Origin: Chitinivibrio alkaliphilus ACht1
GTDB taxonomy: Bacteria; Fibrobacterota; Chitinivibrionia; Chitinivibrionales; Chitinivibrionaceae
Reading direction: 5' to 3'
Length of the DNA: 64,000 bases
Assembly (NCBI RefSeq): GCF_000474745.1
Contig: NZ_ASJR01000006.1
Coordinates: 1 to 64,000 of the forward strand
The first letter of the stretch is position 1; each line of letters opens with the position of its first letter. The position numbers and the translations under genes are program-made. The notes under the pieces were generated by a model, which worked only from the letters and a program-made list of their open reading frames with translations, was not told where the DNA came from and made no database searches. This document shows, piece after piece, positions 15,565 through 24,725 of this stretch.

Positions 15565-16503
15565 TACTTCGCAGTGTGGCTGACTACTTTTTCCTGACCC
15601 GTCCTGTTGTGGCGCTTCCCGCACTTGGCTTTGCTCTTTTTGGATACCGTATTGCCCAAAATGATCAGGGAGCAGGGAATAGCTGGACGGGGGATGCCGT
15701 TGTACAGCTTCTCCCATTCATTGCGTCTGTCCTTGCTGTATATGTGATAAATCAGGTGCAGGATCGGCATGTTGATGAGAAAAATGGGGGAGTACCTCTT
15801 CTTCTCCTAACAGGGATTTCCCATAAGGGGGCGCGTTTTTTTGCTTTTTTCTTGCATCTGTTTCTCTTTTGCTGCCTGTGTATTGGGGTAATTGGGGAAT
15901 CTTTTTTGTTCTTTCTTGTCTCTTCTCTTGGGCTATGTGTACTGTTTTCGTCCGTGTTATGCTACGGGACGCCCCGTGGTTGATTTTATGACAAATGCAG
16001 TTGCATATGGCGGTGTAGCCTTTCTTGCGGGAGGGTATTCTGCTTCTCTTTCATTAGACAATACCCTCGATCTATTGCTGCATACGCCCCCCTACATTTT
16101 ATATATGGCTGCAGGATCTATTAGTTCAACCCTTCCTGATATCTCAGGAGATCGGGACGAAGGCAAGCATACCACGGCCGTTGTGTTAGGTGCCCGGAAT
16201 GCACATCTGCTTGCTTGTGTGTTGCTTCTAGGGGCAATTTGGTTATTTTATCTTCAGAAAGATTTCTTTGGTATGTGGATTGCCGTGAGCGCACTTCCGT
16301 TGTATCTTTTATTTTTAGTATATCCCACAACATTACTCATGGAACTGGTTTATAAGGTTGGTGGGGCAATTGCCATGGTGGCAATTTCCATGGTATACCC
16401 CCTGTTTTTTATTGTTGGAATTACCACATTCATTTTTACACTTCTTTATTTTAGGATGGTGCATCATGTCTTGTATCCTTCGCTTCGTTCCGATTCAGAG
16501 TAG
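15561..16503 (+). CDS. UbiA-family prenyltransferase, second paralogue, frameshifted
   Basis: Two overlapping ORFs in different frames (15561-15983 and one ending at 16503) join into one UbiA protein. The N-terminal part has the first Asp motif NQVQDRHVDEKN, the second has GRPVVDFMTNAVAYGG and DISGDRDEGKHTTAV, aligning with the first paralogue. The switch needs removal of one base (+1), most simply in the T6 run at 15902-15907, after which SLLLGYVYCF lines up with CLLLGYAYNM of the neighbour. It is translationally coupled to the first paralogue (ATGA). Both may form a heteromeric or sequential pair; if the break is real the enzyme is inactive. Confidence 0.75.
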
Positions 16504-17473
16504 TATCGTTCTTCTGCTGGTACTGGGTATCACTCAAGCCTATACCATTTCTGAAGAAGAAGTACGTAACGCCGCTATAATTAACGATCTTTTAGTAAAC
16601 TGTGAATTTGAGCGTGCGCGAAGCAGAAGTGACTCACTTCTCATAGAGTCTCCTGAAAGTATACTGTATTACTATATGGGTGTTGCCGTAATTGGGCTTG
16701 AATCTCTTGATAGAAATGAAGTGGTTGATTTGTCACGTTTTGAGGAAATTTATACTGCTGGTTTGAAGCGAGTTGCTGCGGCGCAACGGCGCACGTCCGA
16801 TGTGGTGATGTTGGAGGGGTTTCTTCAGGCGTCATACTTTTCGATACTTCTTTTGGATGGGCAATATGTGCGCGGAGTTCGTCAAGGCAGGGGAGCCTTA
16901 GATCTTATCAAAAAAACAAAGGAAATGAATCCTCAAAATTTTGATGCAGATTACTTTATTGGGTTTTATAGTTTTGCTCGCGGTGAGCTTCGTAATCGTC
17001 TCCGTTTTATGTTGTTCTGGATGCCTGATGAAATTGAAGAGGGGCTTGTTGCGCTCCAACGCTGTATGGAGCATGCCCGTTTTATGTCTACGGCAGCAGC
17101 CATGGTGCTTGCCGATGTGTCTGTTCGTGATGGACGGCTTGAAGAAGGGCGAGAGCTTTTAGATTCTCTTCTTGTGGAGTACACAGACAGCCGGTTTCTT
17201 TTGTGGACAAAGGCGCGGTACTATGAAGCTCTGGGGGAATACTTTCTTGCGGCTGATGTATATGGCGATCTTGCTCATCGATATGTTTCCGTATCTTTTT
17301 ATACAAATGCCCTTAATACGGCAGAGCATGCCATGGATCTATATGAAAAAAGTTCCTATCCCGCTGAATCTGCATTGTATGAATTAGCCCGGACAATTAC
17401 AGAAGGAGTACCTCGACGTGGTCTTTCTCGCGGTGATACCCGTTTGTTAGATGCCTTGGAAAAATATTTGTAA
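16466..17473 (+). CDS. Exported TPR-like helical repeat protein
   Basis: A 335-residue protein. The ATG at 16466 is chosen because it gives a short basic start and a hydrophobic signal segment (SSIVLLLVLGITQA) and has AGGATG upstream; it overlaps the end of the UbiA gene. The mature part is alpha-helical with TPR-like units such as EEGRELLDSLLVEYTDSRF and KARYYEALGEYFLAADVYGD. It probably acts in the periplasm as a scaffold. It belongs to the UbiA-ferredoxin-PhoH cluster. Function unknown. Confidence 0.72.
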   Translation: MSCILRFVPIQSSIVLLLVLGITQAYTISEEEVRNAAIINDLLVNCEFERARSRSDSLLIESPESILYYYMGVAVIGLESLDRNEVVDLSRFEEIYTAGLKRVAAAQRRTSDVVMLEGFLQASYFSILLLDGQYVRGVRQGRGALDLIKKTKEMNPQNFDADYFIGFYSFARGELRNRLRFMLFWMPDEIEEGLVALQRCMEHARFMSTAAAMVLADVSVRDGRLEEGRELLDSLLVEYTDSRFLLWTKARYYEALGEYFLAADVYGDLAHRYVSVSFYTNALNTAEHAMDLYEKSSYPAESALYELARTITEGVPRRGLSRGDTRLLDALEKYL

Positions 17474-17483
17474 AGGAGATAGA

Positions 17484-17663
17484 ATGATTACTCTTGATTC
17501 CCAGCGGTGTGATTCTTGTGGTACCTGTGTGGCCGTATGTCCTGTCGCTGCAATTTCCATGGAGAAGCAGCCCTGCATTAATTCATCCTGTATTGGATGT
17601 CAAAAATGTGTCCTCCTTTGTCCTTGGGGGGCTCTTTCTGCACAGGCGAAGGCAAAGGCATGA
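17484..17663 (+). CDS. Two-[4Fe-4S] ferredoxin
   Basis: A 59-residue clostridial-type ferredoxin. Two complete cluster motifs are visible: CDSCGTCVAVCP and CIGCQKCVLLCP, each C-x2-C-x2-C-x3-C-P. AAAGGAG lies before the ATG at 17484. It is a low-potential electron carrier, probably cytoplasmic; partners in a fermenter with Rnf would be reduced-ferredoxin enzymes. The stop overlaps the start of the PhoH gene. Confidence 0.93.
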   Translation: MITLDSQRCDSCGTCVAVCPVAAISMEKQPCINSSCIGCQKCVLLCPWGALSAQAKAKA

Positions 17664-18967
17664 AAACATTTCGTATCTGTGATGACTCCGTGTTTTGTGC
17701 CGATTCTATGGCCTTGAATTATGTCGGAAATGGGGCAACCCTCGTTATTCCTTTTGGTGTGTTAGAGTCACTGCGAAGAAAGCAAACTTCGAAAGGGGTG
17801 GAAGGACGGAATTGTCGTGAGTTTTTCTCCTTGTTGAAACAAAAGGAGCTTGAAGGATGTGTTGGCACGGCTATCCAGGGGGATACGTCTATTCTTATAT
17901 GGCGTGAGTCTAAGCAGATTATGAAAGAAGTGACCACCTTTCATACCACCGATAATGTGAGCTCATGTCTTGTTGCTGCTGCCTTTGAGCTGGGTGAGGA
18001 GACGGATTGTAATACCGTGATCGTAACGGCCAATAGTTTGGTTCATATAATTGTGGGCTCTTTTTCCCTGTCTGTGGAATATTTTCGCCCACGACCCTTC
18101 CGGGCAGAAGATGTATATCCCGGATGTGGAGAGGTGCAGCTTTCTTCCACGATGGTTTCTGCCCTTGCGGATGGAGATGTGGTTCCCTTTTCTGCAGCTC
18201 TTTTTCCCAATCAGTACTATAAAGCGTACAGTCCGGATGGTGCGTATGCGTATGGACGGTATGATGCAAAAAGCCATTCCTTGGTTCCATTACTTCCTGC
18301 TGCATCCACTATCCCCGGGTGGATATCGCCGCGAAATAGCGAGCAAACCTTTGCCCTTGATGCGCTTTTAAACGATCAGATCTCCTTAGTATCCTTAGTG
18401 GGACAAGCAGGCACTGGAAAGACCTTGCTTGCCTTGGCAGTGGGATTATATAAAAGTTTGGATGATATGGTGTATAATAAGGTTTTGGTTTCGCGGCCAA
18501 CCATGCCTTTGGGAAATGATCTCGGTTTTCTTCCCGGTTCAGTGGAAGATAAACTTGGCCCGTGGATGCATCCCATTGCGGACAATGTGGAGTATCTTTT
18601 GAAAAATAAAAAAGTGGGACGGGCGAATTTGCGTAATTTTGAAGACCTGCTTAATATGGATTTTATCGTAACGGAGCCACTCAGTTTTATACGTGGACGA
18701 TCAATTCATAATCAGTTTCTCATTGTTGATGAAGCACAAAATCTTTCCCTCCACGAGTTAAAAACAATTCTCACAAGAGCTGGAAAAGGGACTAAAATAA
18801 TTTTAGCGGGTGATCCCTATCAGATTGATGCCCCCTATCTTACCACAGCGACCAGTGGTTTTGTGCAAATTGTAAAGAAATTTAGGGATGAATCTATTGC
18901 TGCTCATATTACTCTCAAGGCGGTAGTACGCTCTATTTTAGCAGAACGTGCTGCGACAATTCTATAA
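17660..18967 (+). CDS. PIN-PhoH2 fusion ATPase with degenerate PIN domain
   Basis: A 435-residue protein. The C-terminal PhoH domain is an RNA-dependent ATPase/helicase-like module with Walker A GQAGTGKT at 248-255, FLIVDEAQN as Walker B and ILAGDPYQID. The N-terminal 150 residues align with a PIN ribonuclease domain, which in PhoH2 proteins begins LDTNVL; here it reads CDDSVF, Glu 36 and Asp 98 remain, but the VTxD Asp is Asn 125 (VTAN). Nuclease activity is therefore doubtful. The ATG overlaps the ferredoxin stop. Coupling to a ferredoxin and UbiA genes is unusual. Confidence 0.88.
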   Translation: MKTFRICDDSVFCADSMALNYVGNGATLVIPFGVLESLRRKQTSKGVEGRNCREFFSLLKQKELEGCVGTAIQGDTSILIWRESKQIMKEVTTFHTTDNVSSCLVAAAFELGEETDCNTVIVTANSLVHIIVGSFSLSVEYFRPRPFRAEDVYPGCGEVQLSSTMVSALADGDVVPFSAALFPNQYYKAYSPDGAYAYGRYDAKSHSLVPLLPAASTIPGWISPRNSEQTFALDALLNDQISLVSLVGQAGTGKTLLALAVGLYKSLDDMVYNKVLVSRPTMPLGNDLGFLPGSVEDKLGPWMHPIADNVEYLLKNKKVGRANLRNFEDLLNMDFIVTEPLSFIRGRSIHNQFLIVDEAQNLSLHELKTILTRAGKGTKIILAGDPYQIDAPYLTTATSGFVQIVKKFRDESIAAHITLKAVVRSILAERAATIL

Positions 18968-19127
18968 TGTGAACTTTCCCCTTTGTAATGTTAATTCTGT
19001 TTTATATCAATAGTTGCTCATTTTTTTGATATGTTTACACGTACTTTTTGTTATGGTAGATGCGTATGAAAAGTATATGGTTCTGTGCTATCTTTAGAGC
19101 AATGGGTATGACAAAAAAGGAGAACAA

Positions 19128-19493
19128 ATGGGTACAGATGCATCATCAAATAGGGGAGGTCAAGAGATAGCGCAACTACGTCAAGAAGTGCGTATGTTGA
19201 AACAAATTCTTCAAAATGAACTTACGCGACATCACCGCGACTTCCTCACGTATCAAAAAGAGAGTGATATGAAATTTGCGAAGCTGTATCGCCTGTTTCG
19301 CATAGAGCAGAAAAAGAATCTTCAAAGATATCGTGCGTGCTCCTCAGAAGTGGAACTCTCAGGTGAAGAAAAGTATACTACAGCGGAAGCATGGGGTGGG
19401 CGTGAGGCAAAGAGTTTAAAAGCAGGGGAGGACAATATGCGATATCAGCAAATTGTACCTCCTCCATCACATCATAGGAACTATTGTAAATAG
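19128..19493 (+). CDS. Coiled-coil protein, uncharacterised
   Basis: A 121-residue soluble protein. Residues 12-66 form a long amphipathic helix with heptad spacing (IAQLRQEVRMLKQILQNEL), likely a coiled coil. The C-terminal 50 residues are low-complexity and probably disordered. AAAAGGAG sits at good distance before the ATG. It is transcribed alone and its 3' end overlaps the convergent lipoprotein gene by 13 bases. No family recognised. Confidence 0.6.
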   Translation: MGTDASSNRGGQEIAQLRQEVRMLKQILQNELTRHHRDFLTYQKESDMKFAKLYRLFRIEQKKNLQRYRACSSEVELSGEEKYTTAEAWGGREAKSLKAGEDNMRYQQIVPPPSHHRNYCK

Positions 19494-19864
19494 TCCGGTA
19501 CCCTAAAGACATCGGCATACCACTGTCCACCATCTTTTTTTAGGTAGAGCGTGTTGTCAGTGGCTTGGCCGTCTTCCCAGGTTGTTCGTACAACTAACCG
19601 TGCTTCAGTTGAATCAATTTCTTTAGTAAGAATATCAACGTCTGCTTCAGCAAAATGAGATACGACTTCTCCCGCAAACTGGTCTTCGAATTGCTCTAAA
19701 AACGCCTCTCGGTCGTCCTTGTGAATAAGACGAGCCGCAGCAGTGATATTGCCGTCACGCATGGCATCGTAATAGGAATGTACTATCCCTTTTGGAGATT
19801 GATTCTGATTTGTACACCCTGCAAAAAAAAGGATAACAGTAGAATACAGAAGGAATTGTTTCAT
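19481..19864 (-). CDS. DUF4878-like lipoprotein
   Basis: A 127-residue lipoprotein with lipobox FAGC around residue 17. The body has a cystatin/NTF2-like pattern seen in DUF4878 proteins: VHSYYDAMRDGNITAAARLIH followed by beta strands including ARLVVRTTWEDG and the terminal GGQWYADVFRV. The ATG at 19864 is preferred over the GTG at 19876 because AAAGGTGG lies 8 bases upstream. Function unknown. Confidence 0.72.
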   Translation of the reverse strand: MKQFLLYSTVILFFAGCTNQNQSPKGIVHSYYDAMRDGNITAAARLIHKDDREAFLEQFEDQFAGEVVSHFAEADVDILTKEIDSTEARLVVRTTWEDGQATDNTLYLKKDGGQWYADVFRVPDYLQ

Positions 19865-19929
19865 ATAAGATCCCACCTTTCTATATATGAAAAATTACAA
19901 ATACGTCTAATAAATATATATAATTTTAC

Positions 19930-20607
19930 CTAAAACAGTAACTGTTGTATGAATCGTTGAAACTCAAGAGGAAGCAGTACGGTGTTCCACAGGTTAAACC
20001 AAGGAAGAAATAGAGGTCGAATAATTAGCTGAGAGAAAAAGGGATACCCAAACCACTCCAGTAAAAGCAGGACAAGAAATATCTTGGGCAGCTCACGGGA
20101 GTAGCGTGCGTACGTAAGGGCTTTTTGTTGCGGAAGAACTCCTGTGAGAACAGTGTAGCCGTCAAGGGGCGCTATGGGAAGCAGATTGAACAAGGCAAGA
20201 CCAAGACTTATAATGTATAAGAGCAAAAGAAATATAATAAGGTGACTCATTCCCTGCGAAGCTGCTGCCGCCCCTCCTCCCATGGAAATAGCCCGAAGCC
20301 CGAATCCAACAAAAACAGCAGTTGTTATATTCGACAAAGGTCCGGCTAATGCCACTTTAACCATATCTTTACGGGGCGATGTAAGCAGTTGTGGCTGCAC
20401 CGGTACAGGCTTTGCCCACCCTATCGGGCCAAAGAACAGCATAAGTGTTCCCAGAAATGATAAGTGCGGAAGTGGATTAAGAGTGAGTCGTCCTGCATGA
20501 GCAGCTGTGGGGTCACCATTTTTATAGGCAACAAATCCATGGGCATATTCATGCACTGTCAAGGCAATGAGTATTGCGGGTATTCTCAGGATGGTAAAGA
20601 TATCCAT
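19930..20607 (-). CDS. M50-family intramembrane zinc protease
   Basis: A 225-residue polytopic membrane protease of the site-2 family (YwhC/SpoIVFB-like group). The zinc motif HEYAH is in the first helix at about residues 19-23 and the Asp motif LLPIAPLDGY is in a late helix. No PDZ domain is present, unlike RseP. It follows secDF on the same strand but after a hairpin, so may be partly independent. Substrate unknown. Confidence 0.88.
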   Translation of the reverse strand: MDIFTILRIPAILIALTVHEYAHGFVAYKNGDPTAAHAGRLTLNPLPHLSFLGTLMLFFGPIGWAKPVPVQPQLLTSPRKDMVKVALAGPLSNITTAVFVGFGLRAISMGGGAAAASQGMSHLIIFLLLLYIISLGLALFNLLPIAPLDGYTVLTGVLPQQKALTYARYSRELPKIFLVLLLLEWFGYPFFSQLIIRPLFLPWFNLWNTVLLPLEFQRFIQQLLF

Positions 20608-20629
20608 TGGGAAGCATGCCTTTTAAAGT

Positions 20630-20653
20630 CCGGGGCTCATAAAAGAGCCCCGG
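20630..20653 (-). terminator. Hairpin after secF
   Basis: A perfect nine-base-pair GC-rich stem (20630-20638 with 20645-20653) directly before the secF stop on the right side and before the M50 start on the left. The minus-strand tail has only three Ts, so it may attenuate rather than fully terminate. Confidence 0.6.
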
Positions 20654-20662
20654 AGGAGTGTA

Positions 20663-21592
20663 TTATTTATCAATGGGCCATTTCTTATTTAACTGAATAA
20701 GCACTGGTGTGGCAATAAAAATTGAGGAGTATGTCCCTGCAATTACCCCCACCAGCAAGGCGGCAGAAAAATATTTTAGTACATTTTCTGTTGGGAGAAA
20801 TGTAACAAATATTGAGGTTACCACAAACAGAGTGGTAATAGAGGTGATAACTGTTCGTGACAAGGTTTGATTTACACTAATATTGAGCGTGTCAGACAAG
20901 CTAAGAGATTTGTCTTTATGCTCATTAAGATTCTCCCGGATACGATCAAAAAGAACAATAGTATCATTGAGCGAGTATCCCACAATAGTCAGTATTGCCG
21001 CGATAACGGGAAGAGATATCTCCCAATTAAATATTGAGAAAATACCTATGGTAATAATGATGTCATGGACAAGGGCAGCTATGGCGCCGATACCGTATGC
21101 GAGCTTAAACCGGAAAGCCACATATAAGATGATTACCAATAGGGAAAAGGCAATTGCCTTGAAGGCATTTGCCGTAAGTTCCCGTCCAACACGGGGGCCA
21201 ACAACCTCGGCGGAAATTTCACGATTATGGAGTAGGTTCGGATAGATATCCTGTAATTCTGAAAGTATAGATTCACGGACTTCCGCTGCATCATGTTCTC
21301 CCTGACTTACAATAATCTGAAGATATGCCGCATCAGCATCTGAAAGGGTTTTGAGTTCATAGTCTGCGAACTGCATTGTTGCAATACGCTCTTCTACTCG
21401 TTCCCGGTGCTCTGCGATATCATCAGTATCAAAGGGTATCGTGAGGCTTACACCACCGGTAAAATCGATACCAAAGTTTGGGCCTCCACGGAGAATAAGG
21501 GAGGTGCACGTAAGAAGAATCAGAAGTGCAGAAAAAATAAGTGCACTTTTGCGTTTTCCAATAAAATTAATATTAAAATTTGTCGTATACAT
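20663..21592 (-). CDS. secF: Protein translocase subunit SecF
   Basis: Forms with SecD the proton- or sodium-driven motor that pulls exported proteins through SecYEG. The 309-residue protein has the N-terminal helix, FGIDFTGGVSLTIPF, the periplasmic P4 domain, and the C-terminal five-helix RND core including ALVHDIIITIGIF and GYSLNDTIVLFDRIREN. GAAGG precedes the ATG; it follows secD by 15 bases. Confidence 0.96.
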   Translation of the reverse strand: MYTTNFNINFIGKRKSALIFSALLILLTCTSLILRGGPNFGIDFTGGVSLTIPFDTDDIAEHRERVEERIATMQFADYELKTLSDADAAYLQIIVSQGEHDAAEVRESILSELQDIYPNLLHNREISAEVVGPRVGRELTANAFKAIAFSLLVIILYVAFRFKLAYGIGAIAALVHDIIITIGIFSIFNWEISLPVIAAILTIVGYSLNDTIVLFDRIRENLNEHKDKSLSLSDTLNISVNQTLSRTVITSITTLFVVTSIFVTFLPTENVLKYFSAALLVGVIAGTYSSIFIATPVLIQLNKKWPIDK

Positions 21593-21607
21593 AAACTATA
21601 CCTTCAC

Positions 21608-23320
21608 TTAAATGCTGAGTTTTTTAAGGGCGTTCTTTTTTCCAAGGTAGTCAATTACAAAATGGTATACCATTTTTGTAAAGACAAGGGCTGTGAATAG
21701 AGATACAAAGATCCCGCTGATAAGCGTAACAGCGAATCCGCGAATTGGTCCCGACCCAACTTGATAGAGAATAAAGGCGGTAAAAAGGGTTGTAATATTG
21801 GCATCCATAATGGCAACAAAGGCTCGGTCGTAGCCCATATCAATCGCCTTAGATACGGTCTTGCCAGCTACCAATTCTTCCTTAATCCGTTCAAAGACAA
21901 TTACATTTGCATCTACGGACATACCGATGATCAATATGAGACCTGCTATACCGGGGAGAGTAAGGGTTGCACCAAAACTTGCCATGATTGCAATTACTAA
22001 GATTAAATTCAGAAGAAGGGCGCATACTGCAAGAAGCCCGGAAAGTTTATAATAGAAGACCATAAAGAGCAATACCATGGCAAGGCCAAAAAGAGCTGCA
22101 TTGAGAGCTCTTCGAACTGCATCTCGCCCGAGAGATGGTCCCACCGTTGTTGCTTGTTCTACCACAAGCGGGGCATCAAGGTCGCCCGATTCAAGCACAA
22201 TAGCCAGTTGCTGGGCTTCTTCCCGCGAGAAATTTCCCGTAATTGAAGCTCTCCCAGAGGGGATACGCTCATTAATGTTTGGGGCAGAGTAGACAGTGTT
22301 GTCTAAGACGATAGCAAGTTGCCGTCCCGTATTTCTCCCCGTAACCCGACCAAACTCACGAGCACCACGAGGGTTGAATTGAAGTGATACTTGGTAACCG
22401 ATTCCCTGATGTGCAGGCATTGCTTCTGCTCGTTCAAGATCCTTGCCGCCCATACTGGGTTCTGCCGTAAGGTAGTAGAGACGATAAATCGGGCTTCCAT
22501 TTTCTGCACGAAGTGTATCGGTTCGTCCACCTTGTTGGCGAATTTCGGGAATGTTGCTCCATCGAAAAACGCCACCTTGCAATGCTCTTTGTACCCCAGG
22601 GAGAGCTAAGATAGAGTCAATGCGTGGTTTGGCAGAAGCAGGGGCCTGTGCGCTCATCTCATCGATATGGTAGATAAGATCGGAAAAGGTTGCGGTATAC
22701 TCATCGTCGGCAAGATCTTCAAGATCCTCTTCCGCTACAGGTTCATCGTCCAATAGGTCCAGCTCATCAAGTTCGTCTAACTCATCTGCAGGAAGGTCTT
22801 CTTCAGCACCGCGATGATCTGCCACCGCCAGGGCTCGGTCAACATTGTCCAGTATTTGTTGAATGCGTTGATTTTCGTTGGATCGTACTAGGTGAAAATT
22901 AAGCTGGGCTGCTCGAGAGAGCATGTCGCGGGCTATTTCTTCATCACTGAGTCCGGGAAGTTCGACAATAAGGCGTTCATTTCCTTCTATCTGAATAATT
23001 GGCTCTGTCAGACCCAAGGCATTCACACGGTTTTCTACAACGGTGTAGACCCGATTCATGAGATTTTCGTCTTGGCGGATTCGTTCTTTTTCTTCCTCGG
23101 TTGCATGAGAGGTGTCTATACCGAGGACCATGCGAATACCACCCTGTATGTCAAGGCCGAGATTCAGGATTTGCCCACCCAGCCGAGGGTTTTCGCGAAG
23201 CATTTCTTGCTGCACCTCGGGAGATTCACGATACACCCTGAATGAGGGAATAAGAAATGCAACGGCCATTACACAGAACAGCAACGTAAATAGTAAACCC
23301 CAAATGTTGCTTTTTTTCAT
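21608..23320 (-). CDS. secD: Protein translocase subunit SecD
   Basis: SecD partner of SecF, 570 residues. It has GLDIQGGIRMVLGID, the P1 head domain, GRASITGNFSREEAQQLA and the RND core with GMSVDANVIVFERIKEE. Residues about 172-207 in the P1 domain are an acidic insertion (31 residues rich in Asp, Glu and Leu) not normally present. AAAGG precedes the ATG. It heads the secDF pair. Confidence 0.96.
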   Translation of the reverse strand: MKKSNIWGLLFTLLFCVMAVAFLIPSFRVYRESPEVQQEMLRENPRLGGQILNLGLDIQGGIRMVLGIDTSHATEEEKERIRQDENLMNRVYTVVENRVNALGLTEPIIQIEGNERLIVELPGLSDEEIARDMLSRAAQLNFHLVRSNENQRIQQILDNVDRALAVADHRGAEEDLPADELDELDELDLLDDEPVAEEDLEDLADDEYTATFSDLIYHIDEMSAQAPASAKPRIDSILALPGVQRALQGGVFRWSNIPEIRQQGGRTDTLRAENGSPIYRLYYLTAEPSMGGKDLERAEAMPAHQGIGYQVSLQFNPRGAREFGRVTGRNTGRQLAIVLDNTVYSAPNINERIPSGRASITGNFSREEAQQLAIVLESGDLDAPLVVEQATTVGPSLGRDAVRRALNAALFGLAMVLLFMVFYYKLSGLLAVCALLLNLILVIAIMASFGATLTLPGIAGLILIIGMSVDANVIVFERIKEELVAGKTVSKAIDMGYDRAFVAIMDANITTLFTAFILYQVGSGPIRGFAVTLISGIFVSLFTALVFTKMVYHFVIDYLGKKNALKKLSI

Positions 23321-23413
23321 AGTGTACCTTTCATAAAACTGTTGAGTTTGTCAAATAATGTGGTAAAATACATTCACTTTCTCTGTATATTCAATAGGAG
23401 GTCTTAAAAACTT

Positions 23414-24628
23414 CTATGTGTGATATTCAGCATTGATTTTTACATAGTCGTAACTGAAATCGCAGGTATGTGCCACCGCATGAGTTTTGTGGGCAGAGCC
23501 GAGATCTATTTCAATGGTTACCGCTTTCGTTTTGAGATGCTGAGAAAGCTGTTCCGGGGAGAAATCGGTTGGTCTTCCCTGGGAAAAAACCACGGTGTCA
23601 GCCAAGGTTACGGTAATATCCTTTTCACGGCATTCGGCACCGCTATACCCAATAGCACAGAGAATTCTTCCCCAGTTTGGGTCGTTGCCAAAGAGGGCTG
23701 TTTTTACAAGGTTAGAATTTGCCACAGCCCGTGCTGCCATGCGGCAGTCATCAAAGGTGTTTCCTCCGTAAACATGAATTTCTACACGCTTAGTTGCCCC
23801 CTCTCCATCTGCTGCTATTTTTGCGCATAGAGCATTGTAAACGGTAAAAAGAGCACTTTGCATAATTTCAAGATCTTTTTCGCAAGAGATGCGAATCTTT
23901 GATTGACCATTGGCAAGGGTTAATACCATGTCATTTGTGGAGGTGTCACCATCAACCGTAAGATTGTTAAATGTCATCTCCACAGCTCGTTTATGCAAAT
24001 AGTTTAAGTCGTCTGGAGCAATCTCGACATCGCTTGTGATGAAACCGAGCATGGTCGCCATATTTGGTTGAATCATTCCAGCCCCCTTGCATACTCCGCC
24101 TATTCGGGCAGTGCCGGTAGAAAATTCAACCTCTATGGCATACTCTTTTTCCACAGTGTCCGTGGTGAGAATTGCCTGTGCAAAGTCAGTTGACCCCTCT
24201 GGCATGAGAGCTGCTACAGCATGGGGCGCTGCATCGCAAATACGTTCAACGGGTAAATATTCACCAATAACGCCGGTGGAGGCAGTAAGGATTTCTTCTG
24301 GAGCTATGGACAGTTTTTGGGCAAAGGTTTCGGTGATGGTGGCTACATCGTCAAAGCCACGTGATCCTGTGCATGCATTGGCGTTTCCGCTATTACAAAA
24401 TACAGCCCGGATATTCTCTGCCGGGACTTTACTCCGGTTGATTTGCACACAGGGAGCGCAAATACGATTTTGCGTAAATGAGCCTACTGCAACAGCGGGG
24501 TGACTACTGCAGAGAAGCCCCATGTCTGTTTTGTTTGATTGTTTTATGCCGGCTTTGCTGCCACTTGCTGTAAATCCAGCGGGGGCAGTAATTCCCCCAG
24601 GTATTTCCGTGTAGGTGATTTTTCGCAC
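23414..24628 (-). CDS. argJ: Ornithine acetyltransferase / glutamate N-acetyltransferase
   Basis: ArgJ recycles the acetyl group in arginine synthesis. The 404-residue precursor self-cleaves before a Thr nucleophile; the motif GMIQPNMATMLGF places it at Thr 192. NSGNANACTG and GDPNWGRILCAIGYSG are further hallmarks. A GTG start has GGAGG five bases upstream. The C-terminus IDLGSAHKTHAVAHTCDFSYDYVKINAEYHT is typical. It is divergent from the LysM gene and no other arg gene is adjacent. Confidence 0.96.
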   Translation of the reverse strand: MRKITYTEIPGGITAPAGFTASGSKAGIKQSNKTDMGLLCSSHPAVAVGSFTQNRICAPCVQINRSKVPAENIRAVFCNSGNANACTGSRGFDDVATITETFAQKLSIAPEEILTASTGVIGEYLPVERICDAAPHAVAALMPEGSTDFAQAILTTDTVEKEYAIEVEFSTGTARIGGVCKGAGMIQPNMATMLGFITSDVEIAPDDLNYLHKRAVEMTFNNLTVDGDTSTNDMVLTLANGQSKIRISCEKDLEIMQSALFTVYNALCAKIAADGEGATKRVEIHVYGGNTFDDCRMAARAVANSNLVKTALFGNDPNWGRILCAIGYSGAECREKDITVTLADTVVFSQGRPTDFSPEQLSQHLKTKAVTIEIDLGSAHKTHAVAHTCDFSYDYVKINAEYHT

Positions 24629-24725
24629 TAAACCTCCATGGTCACTCTTTTTTATGGGTTATAAAATAACAGTTGTAAAACAAAAGGGGTATTATATAAT
24701 TTATTTACAAACACAGGAGTATCCT

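Noticed and set aside
15892-15960. Independent start of a second short UbiA gene
   Set aside because: The ORF would lack the first Asp motif, which is present in the preceding frame; one frameshifted gene explains both parts better.
22690-22902. Plus-strand ORF opposite the SecD acidic segment
   Set aside because: Shadow of a repetitive acidic stretch in secD.
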